Under the pieces are notes generated by a model. The model was not told the DNA's origin. It saw only the letters and a list, made by a program, of their open reading frames with translations, and did not search any database. A DNA stretch of 64,000 nucleotides. Origin: Hydrogenibacillus sp. (GTDB lineage Bacteria > Bacillota > Bacilli > Thermicanales > DSM-22653). The stretch spans positions 27,649-91,648 of the forward strand of contig JADBKT010000014.1 in the NCBI GenBank assembly GCA_014896255.1, read 5' to 3'. The translations under genes were made by a program, and so were the position numbers. Shown here piece by piece: positions 50,292 through 58,956 of this stretch. Each line of letters opens with the position of its first letter. The stretch's first letter is position 1.

Positions 50292-50597
50292 TCAACCGGA
50301 ACCGAGCGTCGCCCCCGGCGCCCGCCGCTCATGAGCGTTGTACAGCTCGGTGAGCTCACTTTCAAGATGGTCGAGAATCTGCCGACCTTGTTCTTTCGTC
50401 AGCAGGCCGAGTCGCACGGCGAAATCGATCTCCCGCGATAGGCCGAACATCTGCGTGTCGAGCACTTCTTCATACAGCGGGCAGTGCGGCATCGTCAAAT
50501 TGTCGAGCTGTACGCGGATGAGCCGCTCGATCTGCTCGGCGTCGCTCATGATCAGAGCGAGCGCCCGAGAGGCGATGTCTTCGGGTACACGCGACAC
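50292..50597 (-). CDS. ylaN: YlaN (DUF1507), iron-linked regulator
   Basis: A 101-residue helical protein. [20 protein letters not shown] followed by [19 protein letters not shown] is nearly invariant in the YlaN family. In staphylococci YlaN binds iron and relieves repression by Fur; in Bacillus it is needed under iron-poor conditions. Start is GTG at 50597 with GGGGGA about 7 nt upstream. It is convergent with the second ger operon and about 19 nt from it. In B. subtilis it neighbours ftsW. Confidence 0.95.
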   Translation of the reverse strand: MSRVPEDIASRALALIMSDAEQIERLIRVQLDNLTMPHCPLYEEVLDTQMFGLSREIDFAVRLGLLTKEQGRQILDHLESELTELYNAHERRAPGATLGSG

Positions 50598-50742
50598 AGC
50601 GAAATCCCCCCAAGCCTAGGGCGTCTGCATTCATCATAGCACATTCCCGCGCACAAGGAAATCTCGCCGCTTCGCATGGCCGTTTTCGTCGTTCGGCCGC
50701 CTGCCTTCCGGCACCTGATTCAAAGGGCTCCAAGGGAGTATC

Positions 50743-51340
50743 TTGGCGCTTCTTGTCGGCTCGGGTTGTGAGGAATCCCAACCCGACGGACAGTGGTCGC
50801 CGCTCAGTACCGTCAATGTCACGGTGGCCGGGCGAGGGAACTCCGGACCAAGTCATGGACCTGTTCGAGGTTCGCGACTGGACGGGTGAGGGTGCCGAAG
50901 ACCTGGGGATCAGCGGTCCGCTCGGCGCGACGTACTCAGAACTCAAAATCATCGGGTACGATCCTTCGGCCAAGACCTGGGTGCTCTGGTTGCGCGCCCA
51001 CGTACCCTCGATCGTCCGCCGCGATGCCGAAGGGCGATCGGAACTCATGGCGACAACGAAAGGGTCGCTTCCGCTCCAAGTTTACATCTATCGTTGGGCC
51101 GGTTCGGGTTTTGAGTCCGTGGACGTGGCCCATGCCATGAAGGCGGATTATGCGGTTATGGACCGGGATACAGGGCTCATTCAGGTCGGTCAGCATAAGA
51201 ATGACGGTCAGAATGATGGTCCGGCGCCTGGTCAGAAGTACCGGTATGAGGACGGAAAACTTGTCCCGATTGCGGGCGCATACCCCCCCGCAGGTGCAGG
51301 TGCCTTTTGGCCCGACCGGCAAGTTCCAGATTGTGGGTGA
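50743..51340 (+). pseudogene. Broken lipoprotein gene remnant
   Basis: One frame from a TTG at 50743 begins LALLVGSGCEES, like the end of a lipoprotein signal peptide, and continues QPDGQWSPLSTVNVTVAGR to a stop near 50886. The adjoining frame is open from about 50830 to 51260 and codes for a plausible soluble domain (MDLFEVRDWTGEGAEDLG ... WVLWLRAHVPSIV ... SLPLQVYIYRWAG ... GQKYRYEDGKLVPIAG). This is best explained by a frameshift near 50850 and loss of the start of the signal peptide. The family is not recognised. The last codons run into an unrelated ABC remnant on the other strand. Confidence 0.55.
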
Positions 51341-51581
51341 TGAGCATGATCGGACCTCAGGATCGCCGATCAAGGCCCGGGCGATGGCCACCCGCTGCCT
51401 TTCACGCCGGACGGACGCGACGGAAGATGGTTTTTTCGAGCGGCAAGCCCCACGTCGATTCCGGGATGCGGCCGGCCAGCGAAGCGCGCACGACCCGCCA
51501 GGAGATGCCTTCAGAACCGCTTTCCTCCCCGCCCAAAGCCGCTTCCTCAAAACTGACGGTGCTGAATTCAATCTGAAGCAT
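51290..51581 (-). pseudogene. ABC transporter ATP-binding protein remnant
   Basis: From an ATG at 51581 the minus strand codes for MLQIEFSTVSFEEAA, LEKTIFRRVRPA and then a stop. A second frame carries RQRVAIARALIGDPEV, the segment just after the ABC signature. A third carries MLITHNLELAGRAKRHLHL, the H-loop region. The Walker B segment that should lie between GDPEV and ITHN is missing, and the P-loop is not visible. It is therefore a decayed, internally deleted gene of the MacB/LolD-like ATPase kind. Confidence 0.65.
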
Positions 51582-51706
51582 CGGTCAACCTGCCCTGTCA
51601 CTTCGAACAGCCAACCCGCGCAAAATCCCCCACACCTGGCCGGGCAATCAGCCACATGCGGTGATTCTCTCATACACCACTTGAGTGCAGGAGGAGGGTC
51701 ATCGCC

Positions 51707-52082
51707 ATGACCAGGGCCGAGTTGCGGAAAACCTGGGCCGAGCGCGTGGCCCGCTTCGAGGCCGGCGGCCAAAGCGCCGCCGCCTGGTGTGCCGCTCATC
51801 ACATTCGACCCCATCAATATGTACGATCGGCGGCGGAAACTGCGGACCCCTGAGCGGACCCAGACCTCCGGCCTTTCTCCGTTGCCCCAGTGGTTTTCCC
51901 TTGAGATCGACGAAACTTCAACGGACGCAGAGCCCTCTGTGGTCATCCGGGTCAACGATGAAGCGATTCCACGGGGGCCGGCGCCTGCGCCAACGTTTCC
52001 GCGTTTTGACCACGGTCGTGCGATCCCAAAGCCGCGGACCTCCGGCCTTCGGGTGAAGCACGGACTCGAAATCGAGCCCTAA
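51707..52082 (+). pseudogene. IS66-family accessory gene (TnpA/ISBst12-type orf1) remnant
   Basis: The ATG at 51707 follows GGAGGAGG. It codes for MTRAELRKTWAERVARFEAG then GQSAAAWCAAHHIRPHQY, the start of the small first protein of IS66-type elements. The frame stops near 51852. The adjoining frame continues RRKLRTPERTQ ... PQWFSLEIDETSTDAEPSVVIRV, the usual second half (a Pro-Gln-Trp segment and a beta-rich end). One frameshift near 51830 thus splits the gene. No tnpB or large transposase gene follows, so only a fragment of the element remains. Confidence 0.7.
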
Positions 52083-52197
52083 GAACCCCAAATCACCGGC
52101 CTTTTGATTCTACCGACATCGCGAACACCTGGCGCTCCTCCGGTTGCGGATATGATCACCTCACGAATCATAAGAACTTGATCGACATTCAGCGTTT

Positions 52198-52494
52198 TCA
52201 TTGTTTCGCCAGCCGGTTGAGAGCCGACTTATACGTTGTGATGAATTGGTCGAGGGCATTCTTAACTTCATCCTCTGTCACCTGTTCAATCGGCGGTTGT
52301 CCATAATGCCGTTCCATCGCCTTCCGAGTGATCAACCACGTGCCGCCGCTTTTCCGGACCTCATGACGATCAAATCGTCTTCGATCTATAGATTTTCTTA
52401 GGGTATCTTTACCAAGCCCCCACATCTTTTCAGCCTCAGAGATGGTCATCACTTCATGGAGAACAGAAGACTCGTCATGGTTTTGATTTAGCAT
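52198..52494 (-). CDS. Small helix-turn-helix DNA-binding protein
   Basis: A 98-residue protein, lower in GC than its surroundings. Residues 14-62 form an excisionase-like helix-turn-helix: MTISEAEKMWGLGKDTLRKS, then FDRHEVRKSGGTWLITRKAM. The remainder is a helical acidic-to-basic tail. GAGGAGGA lies about 7 nt before the ATG. It is the only intact gene between 50.6 and 53.6 kb and is surrounded by broken insertion sequences. Base composition suggests it was acquired. Its target is unknown. Confidence 0.7.
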   Translation of the reverse strand: MLNQNHDESSVLHEVMTISEAEKMWGLGKDTLRKSIDRRRFDRHEVRKSGGTWLITRKAMERHYGQPPIEQVTEDEVKNALDQFITTYKSALNRLAKQ

Positions 52495-52537
52495 AAATCA
52501 TCCTCCTCTTTGTCCTAACGCTTTATTTTAATTATAA

Positions 52538-52800
52538 TTAAAGACACGAATTCGTGTCAAACTCAAACACGATCGTATATGGAGCCGGCACACGAATACG
52601 AATCCGATCGAAGCCGGCTCTTCCGTTCATCTGCCGCTTCAGCATCTTCAGCCAGTGAATCTGGCCTCCATCTCCCCTTGGCTCCATGACCGGCGCAGGG
52701 CCTGTTCGACCGCCTCCACGGCTATGGATATCTCGCGACCGATGGTGACACTTTGGGCAGCGAGCCACGTGGGTTGGAATCGCACTTCCTCGACATGAAA
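52538..52800 (-). pseudogene. ISL3-type transposase remnant with internal deletion
   Basis: The minus strand carries THVARCPKCHHRSRDIHSRG, like the zinc-binding N-terminus of ISL3-type transposases. About 20 residues later comes GGQIHWLKMLKRQMNGRAGF with RIRIRV, like the very C-terminal (G-x-I-x-x-L-K-x-x-K-R-Q-M-Y-G-R-A-G-F) end of the same family. The 300 or so residues between them, including the catalytic core, are gone. The reading frame upstream of 52800 comes from the neighbouring IS256 end. Confidence 0.65.
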
Positions 52801-52856
52801 TCCGGTTTAGCCATGTCTCCTCACCGCGGACCACCCAGCAGTTAGTGTTCATCGTA

Positions 52857-53419
52857 GTGGTGTAAAATTCGTCGACCCCAATTGACGACGAAGCCACCGT
52901 GCGTGTCTACTCAGCGTGACCAACACCAAAAGTAGGAGACACAAAACGATGACTTCGCTGATTTTGAAGATCCCGAAGCTCCGTCAGAACAGCTTCTTCC
53001 CTTCGATTCTGGAGCCTAGCGTCATCCAGTAAGCGTATGTGAAAGGCGTGCGCACACGCAAGGTCGATGACCGGGTGCGCGCATCGGGCCTGGATGGCAT
53101 CAGCACAAGCAAGCCATCTCGCCTCGAGGCGTGCAGCTGGTGGTGAGCGACGCGCACGCTAGCTTGTGCCAGGCCATTTCGGAAGTGCAGCATTTATGCA
53201 AGAACAGCATAATAGCGCATGAGCAGTAGGCGTGCAAACATGCACACACGAAGCCTTTGGCCCTTACAGCTTTGAATCGACCGGCGAGCGCAAAGTCAAG
53301 GGCGTCCGAAGGACGAGCGAAGCGTCCCTTGACGGAGCGCGAAGGCGGTCGACAGAATTCCGAATGGGACAAAGTCGACCGATGTCACACAGTAGACACA
53401 AACGATGATTTTACACCTC
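52857..53419 (+). mobile_element. Decayed IS256-type element with terminal inverted repeats
   Basis: GTGGTGTAAAATTCGTCG at 52857 and the reverse complement of CGATGATTTTACACCTC at 53403-53419 form an imperfect terminal inverted repeat. Between them, from an ATG at 52949, the plus strand carries scattered pieces of a Mutator/IS256 transposase: LILKIPKLRQNSFFPSILEP, AYVKGVRTRKVDD and, later, VQLVVSDAHASLCQAISEVQ. Stops and frameshifts separate them. The element is shortened to about 560 bp from the usual 1.3 kb or so. No clear target-site duplication flanks it. Confidence 0.65.
53295..53333. repeat. Inverted repeat inside the IS256 remnant
   Basis: GTCAAGGG at 53295-53302 is the exact reverse complement of CCCTTGAC at 53326-53333, with 23 nt between them. 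There is no T run, so it is unlikely to be a terminator. It may derive from the transposase gene or an older insertion. Confidence 0.5.
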
Positions 53420-53654
53420 TTGACGGGAAACTACCGACCGGCATATAATCTTCCATGAGCAAAAATTGTCAAAATGGGTTGTAAGGCCAGCTTGCAAGTC
53501 ATACGTCACCAAAAGTACGGGAGATGCGAAAATGGTTCTTAAGTCGCCGGCGAAAATTGACCCCCAGCGGGGGAGAAAGGGGGGATCTCGACCGAGCTGC
53601 GCACCGTACCGCTCCATTGAGATTGCAATCTATTGAGAAAGGAGTGGTGTATCT

Positions 53655-54503
53655 ATGTATATACTTGATTTCGGAAAACGTCTCATTCAAAAACGAAACA
53701 TAGGAATTACTATTTATCTTATTTTGAATACTTTACTGGTCATTATCCTTTTTCAAGATGTTTTATTGGGCGTGGGCCTGTATCTTCTTTCCCTTGTTAT
53801 TGCATTGTCGCCTATAGGCGAATGGATATTGCGCGTGCAGCAAGGTTGCAAAAAGCTGGAGAGAAAAGAGCATATTGAGCGATTGGAACCGTTGTTTCGG
53901 GAGGTGTATGCCAAAGCGAAGCAGGTGAATCCTTCCATTCCTGACAATATTCGCTTATTTATCAGCAACGATCCGAGTCCCAACGCGTTCGCGACAGGAC
54001 GAAAAACCATCTGTTTGACAAGAGGTTTGCTCAACTGGAGCGACGATGAGATCAAAACGATTTTGGCCTACGAATTCGGACATTTGGCAAATAAAGACAC
54101 CGATCTGATCTTGTTGGTCGCGGTCGGCAATATGATCGTATCGGTCATGTTTGTCATTTACAGATTGTTTGCTACCTTTGTGGGCATCATGTTCAGTTTT
54201 GCCAGTCGCAGCATCGGCGCTCTGTTGATGACTTTTCTGATCGATGTCATCCTGGTCGCGCTCATGTGGCTGTGGACAAAATTTGGTACTGTATTGGTGA
54301 TGTATTCCTCCAGACAAAATGAATATGAAGCGGACCGGTTTGCATTTCAATGCGGCTTTGGCCATGCATTAATTTGCGCTCTTGACAGATTTAATGAGAT
54401 GGAAACAATTGCATCAAAAGGCCTGTGGGCCAACTTGGCATCCAGCCACCCTGAACCGGATCAGAGAATCGGGAAATTGCAACGGCTGATGGCCGGCGCA
54501 TAA
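53655..54503 (+). CDS. M48 (HtpX-like) membrane peptidase with altered zinc motif
   Basis: A 282-residue protein with membrane helices near residues 17-33, 35-55, 152-175 and 185-215. The M48 core is clear: NDPSPNAFATGRKTICLTRGLL precedes the active-site helix, and NEYEADRFAFQCGFG supplies the third zinc ligand. The active-site helix itself reads LAYEFGHLANKDTD, so HEXXH has become YEXXH: a Tyr codon TAC stands where His CAC is expected. Zinc binding and activity are therefore doubtful. Base composition is lower in GC than the core genes, suggesting transfer. AAAGGAG is about 12 nt before the ATG. Confidence 0.85.
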   Translation: MYILDFGKRLIQKRNIGITIYLILNTLLVIILFQDVLLGVGLYLLSLVIALSPIGEWILRVQQGCKKLERKEHIERLEPLFREVYAKAKQVNPSIPDNIRLFISNDPSPNAFATGRKTICLTRGLLNWSDDEIKTILAYEFGHLANKDTDLILLVAVGNMIVSVMFVIYRLFATFVGIMFSFASRSIGALLMTFLIDVILVALMWLWTKFGTVLVMYSSRQNEYEADRFAFQCGFGHALICALDRFNEMETIASKGLWANLASSHPEPDQRIGKLQRLMAGA

Positions 54504-54653
54504 CTTTTTTGTCGCGCTGCCCTCGTCTGGCCCGTCGATCCGGAGATGGGCACTGCGGCGGATCACGGCCGGCCGCGGCCCAGGAGCGCCCCGCCGTTGA
54601 AGCAGGAAGCAACCGTGACGGAACAACCCTGAAAGGAGAAGGAAGATGGGTTT

Positions 54654-54950
54654 ATGGATATAATTATTGAACTGTTCGTGGTTCTGACCGTGATCACGGC
54701 GCTCAACTTGGGGTTTGTGTTCCTTATCTCCTGGTTGTTTAGGAAGAACCCGGAAAAGTATCGTCCCTTGCGCGTCCCTCTCATTACCATGTTCGATACC
54801 GTATCGGTGATCGGGGCGATCGTGTGGCTCAACCGATCGAATCTAGCGGAAAACGCCCTGACGATTGCGATCGTCGCCGGTGTTGCGATCCTCACCAGTT
54901 CGCTGTTCGTATTTTCCTACCTTCGGTCTTCGAATCAAAAATCTGAGTGA
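54654..54950 (+). CDS. Small membrane protein of unknown function
   Basis: A 98-residue protein with three hydrophobic segments (residues about 4-27, 41-58 and 69-90) and a short charged tail. AAGGAGAAGG precedes the ATG. It follows the M48 gene on the same strand after a 150-nt GC-rich gap with no evident coding. I do not recognise the family; a link with the peptidase is possible only by proximity. Confidence 0.6.
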   Translation: MDIIIELFVVLTVITALNLGFVFLISWLFRKNPEKYRPLRVPLITMFDTVSVIGAIVWLNRSNLAENALTIAIVAGVAILTSSLFVFSYLRSSNQKSE

Positions 54951-55097
54951 AAGTAGGATGGATATGACGAGGCCTCGCACCCGCCGCTCCTCCCCATGGA
55001 GCATGGGCCGTCGTCCGTCCTCGTCTCGGCGGTGATCTGACGCGGCTACTTCAACGCCGCACCGCCCGGAGATGTTCGTGAAGCCTCCTCGTAAGGC

Positions 55098-56468
55098 TCA
55101 TGGCGTTTTGATAAACACCTGCGTGGTGTTGCGGTCGCTCGTTCCGATCCCCATTCGATCCCATTCGGGATCAAGCAGATTTTTGCGGTGTCCGAGGGAA
55201 TTGATCAAGCCGACATGGGAGACCAGAATGTCATCCGTTTGCGCCAGGTTTTCGCCGGCTTTGGAAAATGGCACGTCCTGATCCATCAGGCGATCCCCCA
55301 ACGTTTTACCGGTGACTTTGGACACATGATCGAAATAATGATGTTGTGTCATTTCCTCGCTGTGGAGGCGGGCGACGCGATCGAGTTTCGGATCCGTAAG
55401 AAGCATCGATAGACCGTGCGCCTTTCGAAACGCGTTGATGAGGGCGGCCATGATCCGGGCATCGGTCTCGTCTGCTTCCGGGGACGACTGACGCCGCTGT
55501 TGGGAGAGAAAGGATTGGAAGGCGCGGACGTTTGCCGGATCGCCTTCGTAACGGTAATTGAACAGCGGAACGGTGAGCGAATGATCAAAGGAGGATAGGC
55601 GGACGGCGATGACATTCTGTTGCGCATGCCGGTCGATGTAGGCCAAAAGCAAACCGTTTTGCACGCTGTGGACAATTTTAGAAATCGCGGGTGTGCTCAT
55701 ATTTTGCTCGACAGAAAAAGTAAGTTGTCGGTATTGAAAAGAAAATGATGAAGTGTCCTTCGTCAAACGCATCTGGGGACGAACGCCCACACTCTCCCAG
55801 CTCGGATTCGTCGTGTACAGATCGACGAGCTGTCCATTTTTCAGCGAGACGACAAGCGGACCGGCCGGTTCGTCGGAATACAACCATACCTGAGCTCCAT
55901 AGCGGGAGACGCCTCTGAAGTCAGGCGCACCCAAAAGGCGCTCCACATCGCTTTCCGTAAGCCCCAGCCAGAGGGAACGCTTTCCGTCGCTCAGCGCGGC
56001 CCGGCGAATCTCGACGGTTTTGGTCGATGCATCATAGCTGACATCGGCACCGAACGATTCGGCAACAAGCCTCAAAGGAACATACGTCCGTCCTCCTTCG
56101 ATAAAGGGACTCGTCTCTGAGGTAAGCCGGCGGTCGTTGAACGTATAGCCCGGTTCGCCGACCTTCAGCAAAAGCGCATGGCCCCATCCGGTAATCAGCA
56201 CTTCCTTCGACGGGCCGAGCCATTGCGTTTGATAGCCGAGCGCGTCCGAGATGAATTTCACCGGCACGTATGTCCGCCCATGGCGGATCAACGGCGGTGC
56301 GGACGGGCTCAGCGTTCTTCCGTCGACTTTCAGCGTGAGCGCGCTCTGGGCAAAACCGACCGTTTTCTTCGTCTCGCCGGAGAAAAGAAAAGACAGCGAA
56401 AAAACCGTGAACGCCAGCATTAGGGAAAAGAATCTGTTGGGCGTGGATGGAAAGTTGCGCTTCGCCAT
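55098..56468 (-). CDS. Secreted protein with copper-amine-oxidase-N and CAP domains
   Basis: A 456-residue exported protein. Signal peptide about residues 10-40 (FFSLMLAFTVFSLSFLFSG). A copper-amine-oxidase N-terminal-like (stalk) domain spans about 48-160, with two copies of the RTYVPVKFISDALGYQ/RTYVPLRLVAESFGADV motif. A CAP-associated N-terminal domain follows (LTESDVERLLGAPD). The C-terminal 130 residues are a CAP/SCP (YkwD-like) domain: LINAFRKAHGLSMLLTDPKL, HSEEMTQHHYFDHVS, GENLAQTDD and NSLGHRKNLLDPEWDRMG. Such proteins are cell-wall associated. GGAGG is 7 nt before the ATG. It is the last of a minus-strand group of exported-protein genes. Confidence 0.88.
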   Translation of the reverse strand: MAKRNFPSTPNRFFSLMLAFTVFSLSFLFSGETKKTVGFAQSALTLKVDGRTLSPSAPPLIRHGRTYVPVKFISDALGYQTQWLGPSKEVLITGWGHALLLKVGEPGYTFNDRRLTSETSPFIEGGRTYVPLRLVAESFGADVSYDASTKTVEIRRAALSDGKRSLWLGLTESDVERLLGAPDFRGVSRYGAQVWLYSDEPAGPLVVSLKNGQLVDLYTTNPSWESVGVRPQMRLTKDTSSFSFQYRQLTFSVEQNMSTPAISKIVHSVQNGLLLAYIDRHAQQNVIAVRLSSFDHSLTVPLFNYRYEGDPANVRAFQSFLSQQRRQSSPEADETDARIMAALINAFRKAHGLSMLLTDPKLDRVARLHSEEMTQHHYFDHVSKVTGKTLGDRLMDQDVPFSKAGENLAQTDDILVSHVGLINSLGHRKNLLDPEWDRMGIGTSDRNTTQVFIKTP

Positions 56469-56566
56469 TTTCTGACCTCCTCCCCGGGTTAAACCCGGGA
56501 GTTCCGCGGCTTTTGCCTCCTCACGCGACGTCTTCGCAAGGGGTTCCGGAAGATTCTGTGGCGCGG

Positions 56567-57331
56567 TCACTCGTTCCGCTTCTCCTCAAGCGCGTCCAGA
56601 CCCGTCAATCCTTCGATGAGCACCTCGACCCGCCGGTTCTTCTGCCGCCCCGCTTCGGTGGCGTTGTCCGCCACCGGCTCCGTCATCCCTTTCCCCACCG
56701 CCGTCATCCGAGCGCGGTCGATCCCCCGCTCCGCCAGCGCCTCCAGCACCGCCTGCGCCCGCTTCTCCGAAAGCGTCTGATTGTACGCCGCACTGCCGAC
56801 ATTGTCCGTGTGCCCGACGATGGTCACCTTGGCCTTATCCCCGGCATACTCCAGCACCTGCACCAGCTTGTCGATCGTCTCCTGGGCCTCCGGACGCAAG
56901 GCATACGAGTCAAAATCGAACAGGATGTGGCCCGGAAGCGTCAGTCGCGTCGTCTGCTCGTCTTTTTTTTCCGCCTGAAATTCGCTGAGCGTCATCGCCA
57001 CTTCCCGCTCCAGCCGGCTCGTCTCCGGCCTGAGCCGGACAACGAACGTTCGATCCGGCGTCAACACGTATAGTTCGGTCCGCTCCAGGCCCTTTTCGGT
57101 CTGGATCTCCGTTTTTTGATCGTGCTGTGACGGCGGGGAGGCATTCGATGATTCTCCGGCGTCCCCGGCGGCCTCATCCGCCGCACTTCCCTGTAATGCG
57201 GCTGGCTCGGTCGTTCCTTCTTTTTCTCCCGGCGCCGCGCGGCATCCCCCGACGACGATCGCCGCAACGAACAGTCCCGCAATGAGCAAACGCAACGGAA
57301 AGAGTGGCCAACTCCGACCGAAAAGCCGCAT
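56567..57331 (-). CDS. OmpA-like domain lipoprotein
   Basis: A 254-residue lipoprotein. Signal peptide with lipobox VGGC (Cys at about residue 30), a low-complexity Glu/Ala/Ser linker to about 85, then a C-terminal OmpA-like peptidoglycan-binding domain: ILFDFDSYALRPEAQETIDK, VTIVGHTDNVGSAAYNQTLS and RMTAVGKGMTEPVADN. In a single-membrane cell this would tie the membrane to the wall. GGAGG precedes the ATG. It lies 21 nt after the ATP-grasp gene and 98 nt before the CAP-protein gene, so an operon is likely. Confidence 0.88.
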   Translation of the reverse strand: MRLFGRSWPLFPLRLLIAGLFVAAIVVGGCRAAPGEKEGTTEPAALQGSAADEAAGDAGESSNASPPSQHDQKTEIQTEKGLERTELYVLTPDRTFVVRLRPETSRLEREVAMTLSEFQAEKKDEQTTRLTLPGHILFDFDSYALRPEAQETIDKLVQVLEYAGDKAKVTIVGHTDNVGSAAYNQTLSEKRAQAVLEALAERGIDRARMTAVGKGMTEPVADNATEAGRQKNRRVEVLIEGLTGLDALEEKRNE

Positions 57332-57352
57332 CGTTCCCCCTCCTTTCATCAG

Positions 57353-58606
57353 CTATTTCACCACAACCGGGAGAAACATCGACAGATTTCCCGTGATTTT
57401 TTCGCCTACCCGCGGGAATATACCGGCGGGGGACCCGCCGATCAAAAAGGACCCGAACAATAACGATCCCGTGTACGGCCCCTCCCACGTGCGTACGGTT
57501 ACATCCGGCAGTTCGATATACTTTTGGTAGATTTTCGGTTGCTGATAGTAGTACGGCGTTCGATCTTCGATGACGCTCCCATCCTCCCACACAATCGACA
57601 CCCCGCCGCCCTCCCTGCCCCATACAGGTTTCTGCACAAACGGGGCCGCAAGCCCTTCTGCACTCGGATACGTCGGCAGGAAGTATTTCTCAATCATCTG
57701 ATGTTCCTCTCCGGTGAAGAAGGGGTGTCCGTTTTCGTGAAGAGCCCAAATCACCGCCATTGTGGTTTTGCATTGTCCGAGAAAGGCGCTGGGCGGATTG
57801 ATGAGTTTGACCCGTCCTTCGGCGACGTGCTCAAGAAACAAGTCGCCAATCGGTTCACCGTTCGGACCCTTGTCTGCACTGAAGTATTCGAGCGGGTACA
57901 GCCGATAGAGATACTTCACTCGATCACCGTTCGATGTGTATACGCCATTGGTTGAGACTCGAAGATCCTTGATCGGCAGGTATTTCGTTTTTTGAAAACC
58001 TGAATGCAACCTCAGAAACTCGGTAGTTTGACGATCTTCTTCATGCCAATCGTAGGAGAGAAAATAAACCGTTTCTTCATCCGGAATTCTGTAATCCGTC
58101 TTTATTCTCTGGAAGGTCCGTTTGATTTCTTCGGTCAACCGATTCGGAGAAGATTCACCGAAATAGCTGCAAACAACGTCATTGGCAACCGCCGTCTCCA
58201 CAATTCCCGTAGGCGTGTCGCAATTCATCTCCAGAATTTTGATGTCTTCTCCATCATTCCTGACAACCAAGTCCATCCGAGCAATATAACTGAACAATGG
58301 GCTTTGCAACTGTACGGCCTTCCAGGTGTTTTTCGGCAGGTGAAGCGCAGAAAAGAGAGACGGGCTGTTCTGCAAAAAAACAACCGTCTTTTGATAAATA
58401 TGTCCGATCTTTTCCGTGGCCTCTAGAATTCTCTGATAGGTTTCTTTGGGCATCCGATACAGATCCAGGAGGAGATACTGATGTTCCTCGCCCTTTTCCG
58501 CGATTGAACCCCACGTAAATCCGCGTTCGCATAGCAGCGAATGGATTCTTATCCATTCCTCAAAATACTTTTGTTCGCGGATTCTCTCAACCCCCTTCGC
58601 CGGCAC
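57353..58606 (-). CDS. Glutathionylspermidine-synthase-like ATP-grasp protein
   Basis: A 417-residue ATP-grasp protein of the glutathionylspermidine synthase C-domain family. Visible hallmarks are ILEMNCDTPTGIVETAVAND, LINPPSAFLGQCKTTMAVIW, FVQKPVWGREGGGVSIV and GSFLIGGSPAGIFPRVGEKI. Members join a peptide or amino acid to an amine, but the bacterial stand-alone forms mostly have unknown substrates. The GTG at 58606 is the best start; it overlaps the upstream lipoprotein gene by 20 nt. No amidase domain is fused. Base composition is lower in GC than the core genes. Confidence 0.82.
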   Translation of the reverse strand: MPAKGVERIREQKYFEEWIRIHSLLCERGFTWGSIAEKGEEHQYLLLDLYRMPKETYQRILEATEKIGHIYQKTVVFLQNSPSLFSALHLPKNTWKAVQLQSPLFSYIARMDLVVRNDGEDIKILEMNCDTPTGIVETAVANDVVCSYFGESSPNRLTEEIKRTFQRIKTDYRIPDEETVYFLSYDWHEEDRQTTEFLRLHSGFQKTKYLPIKDLRVSTNGVYTSNGDRVKYLYRLYPLEYFSADKGPNGEPIGDLFLEHVAEGRVKLINPPSAFLGQCKTTMAVIWALHENGHPFFTGEEHQMIEKYFLPTYPSAEGLAAPFVQKPVWGREGGGVSIVWEDGSVIEDRTPYYYQQPKIYQKYIELPDVTVRTWEGPYTGSLLFGSFLIGGSPAGIFPRVGEKITGNLSMFLPVVVK

Positions 58607-58862
58607 CCGCGTGACTGTCTCCGAATCCCCCGACGGTTTTTCCGGTTTCCGTGTCCGTCGAATTGCCGCTTTTCGCGGAATCCGAGGGGTGCACCGACGA
58701 AGAAGGCGTGGCTCCCGATCCCGTGCTTTGTGAATCGCTTTGAGAGCATGGGGTCCCGTCCGAGCGTTTGCCGTCGTCACATTCCGAGTCGTCCTGGCCG
58801 CAACCAGACAGAAACGCGTTCGCGGCCAAGATGACGCTTAGAAAAAAAGACTTGGTTTTCAT
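58587..58862 (-). CDS. Small cysteine-containing lipoprotein
   Basis: A 91-residue protein with a clear lipoprotein signal (FFLSVILAANAFLSGCG, lipidated Cys near residue 21). A short acidic stretch with two more Cys (DDSECDDGKRSDGTPCSQ) and a Ser/Thr/Gly-rich tail follow. GGGGGAG lies about 6 nt before the ATG at 58862. Its 3' end overlaps the ATP-grasp gene. In other bacteria this ligase family is often coded beside small exported proteins. No family can be named from sequence alone. Confidence 0.7.
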   Translation of the reverse strand: MKTKSFFLSVILAANAFLSGCGQDDSECDDGKRSDGTPCSQSDSQSTGSGATPSSSVHPSDSAKSGNSTDTETGKTVGGFGDSHAGAGEGG

Positions 58863-58956
58863 CCCCGACTCCCCCAAATCGGGCTTTTCCATCCTCGCTG
58901 TAGGCGAATGTGCGACAGTTCGTCGTCGATCAAGGCATAATCGTTTTCCCTCGCTT

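Noticed and set aside
52984..53448. Several 60-90 codon frames over the IS256 remnant
   Set aside because: They cross the transposase fragments in other frames and have no ribosome sites or recognisable domains.
53440..53640. Possible IS21 end with CGCCGGCGAAAATTGACCC
   Set aside because: Only one weak, partial match to the repeats seen at 62376-62423, so it is too little to call. I see no gene in this stretch.
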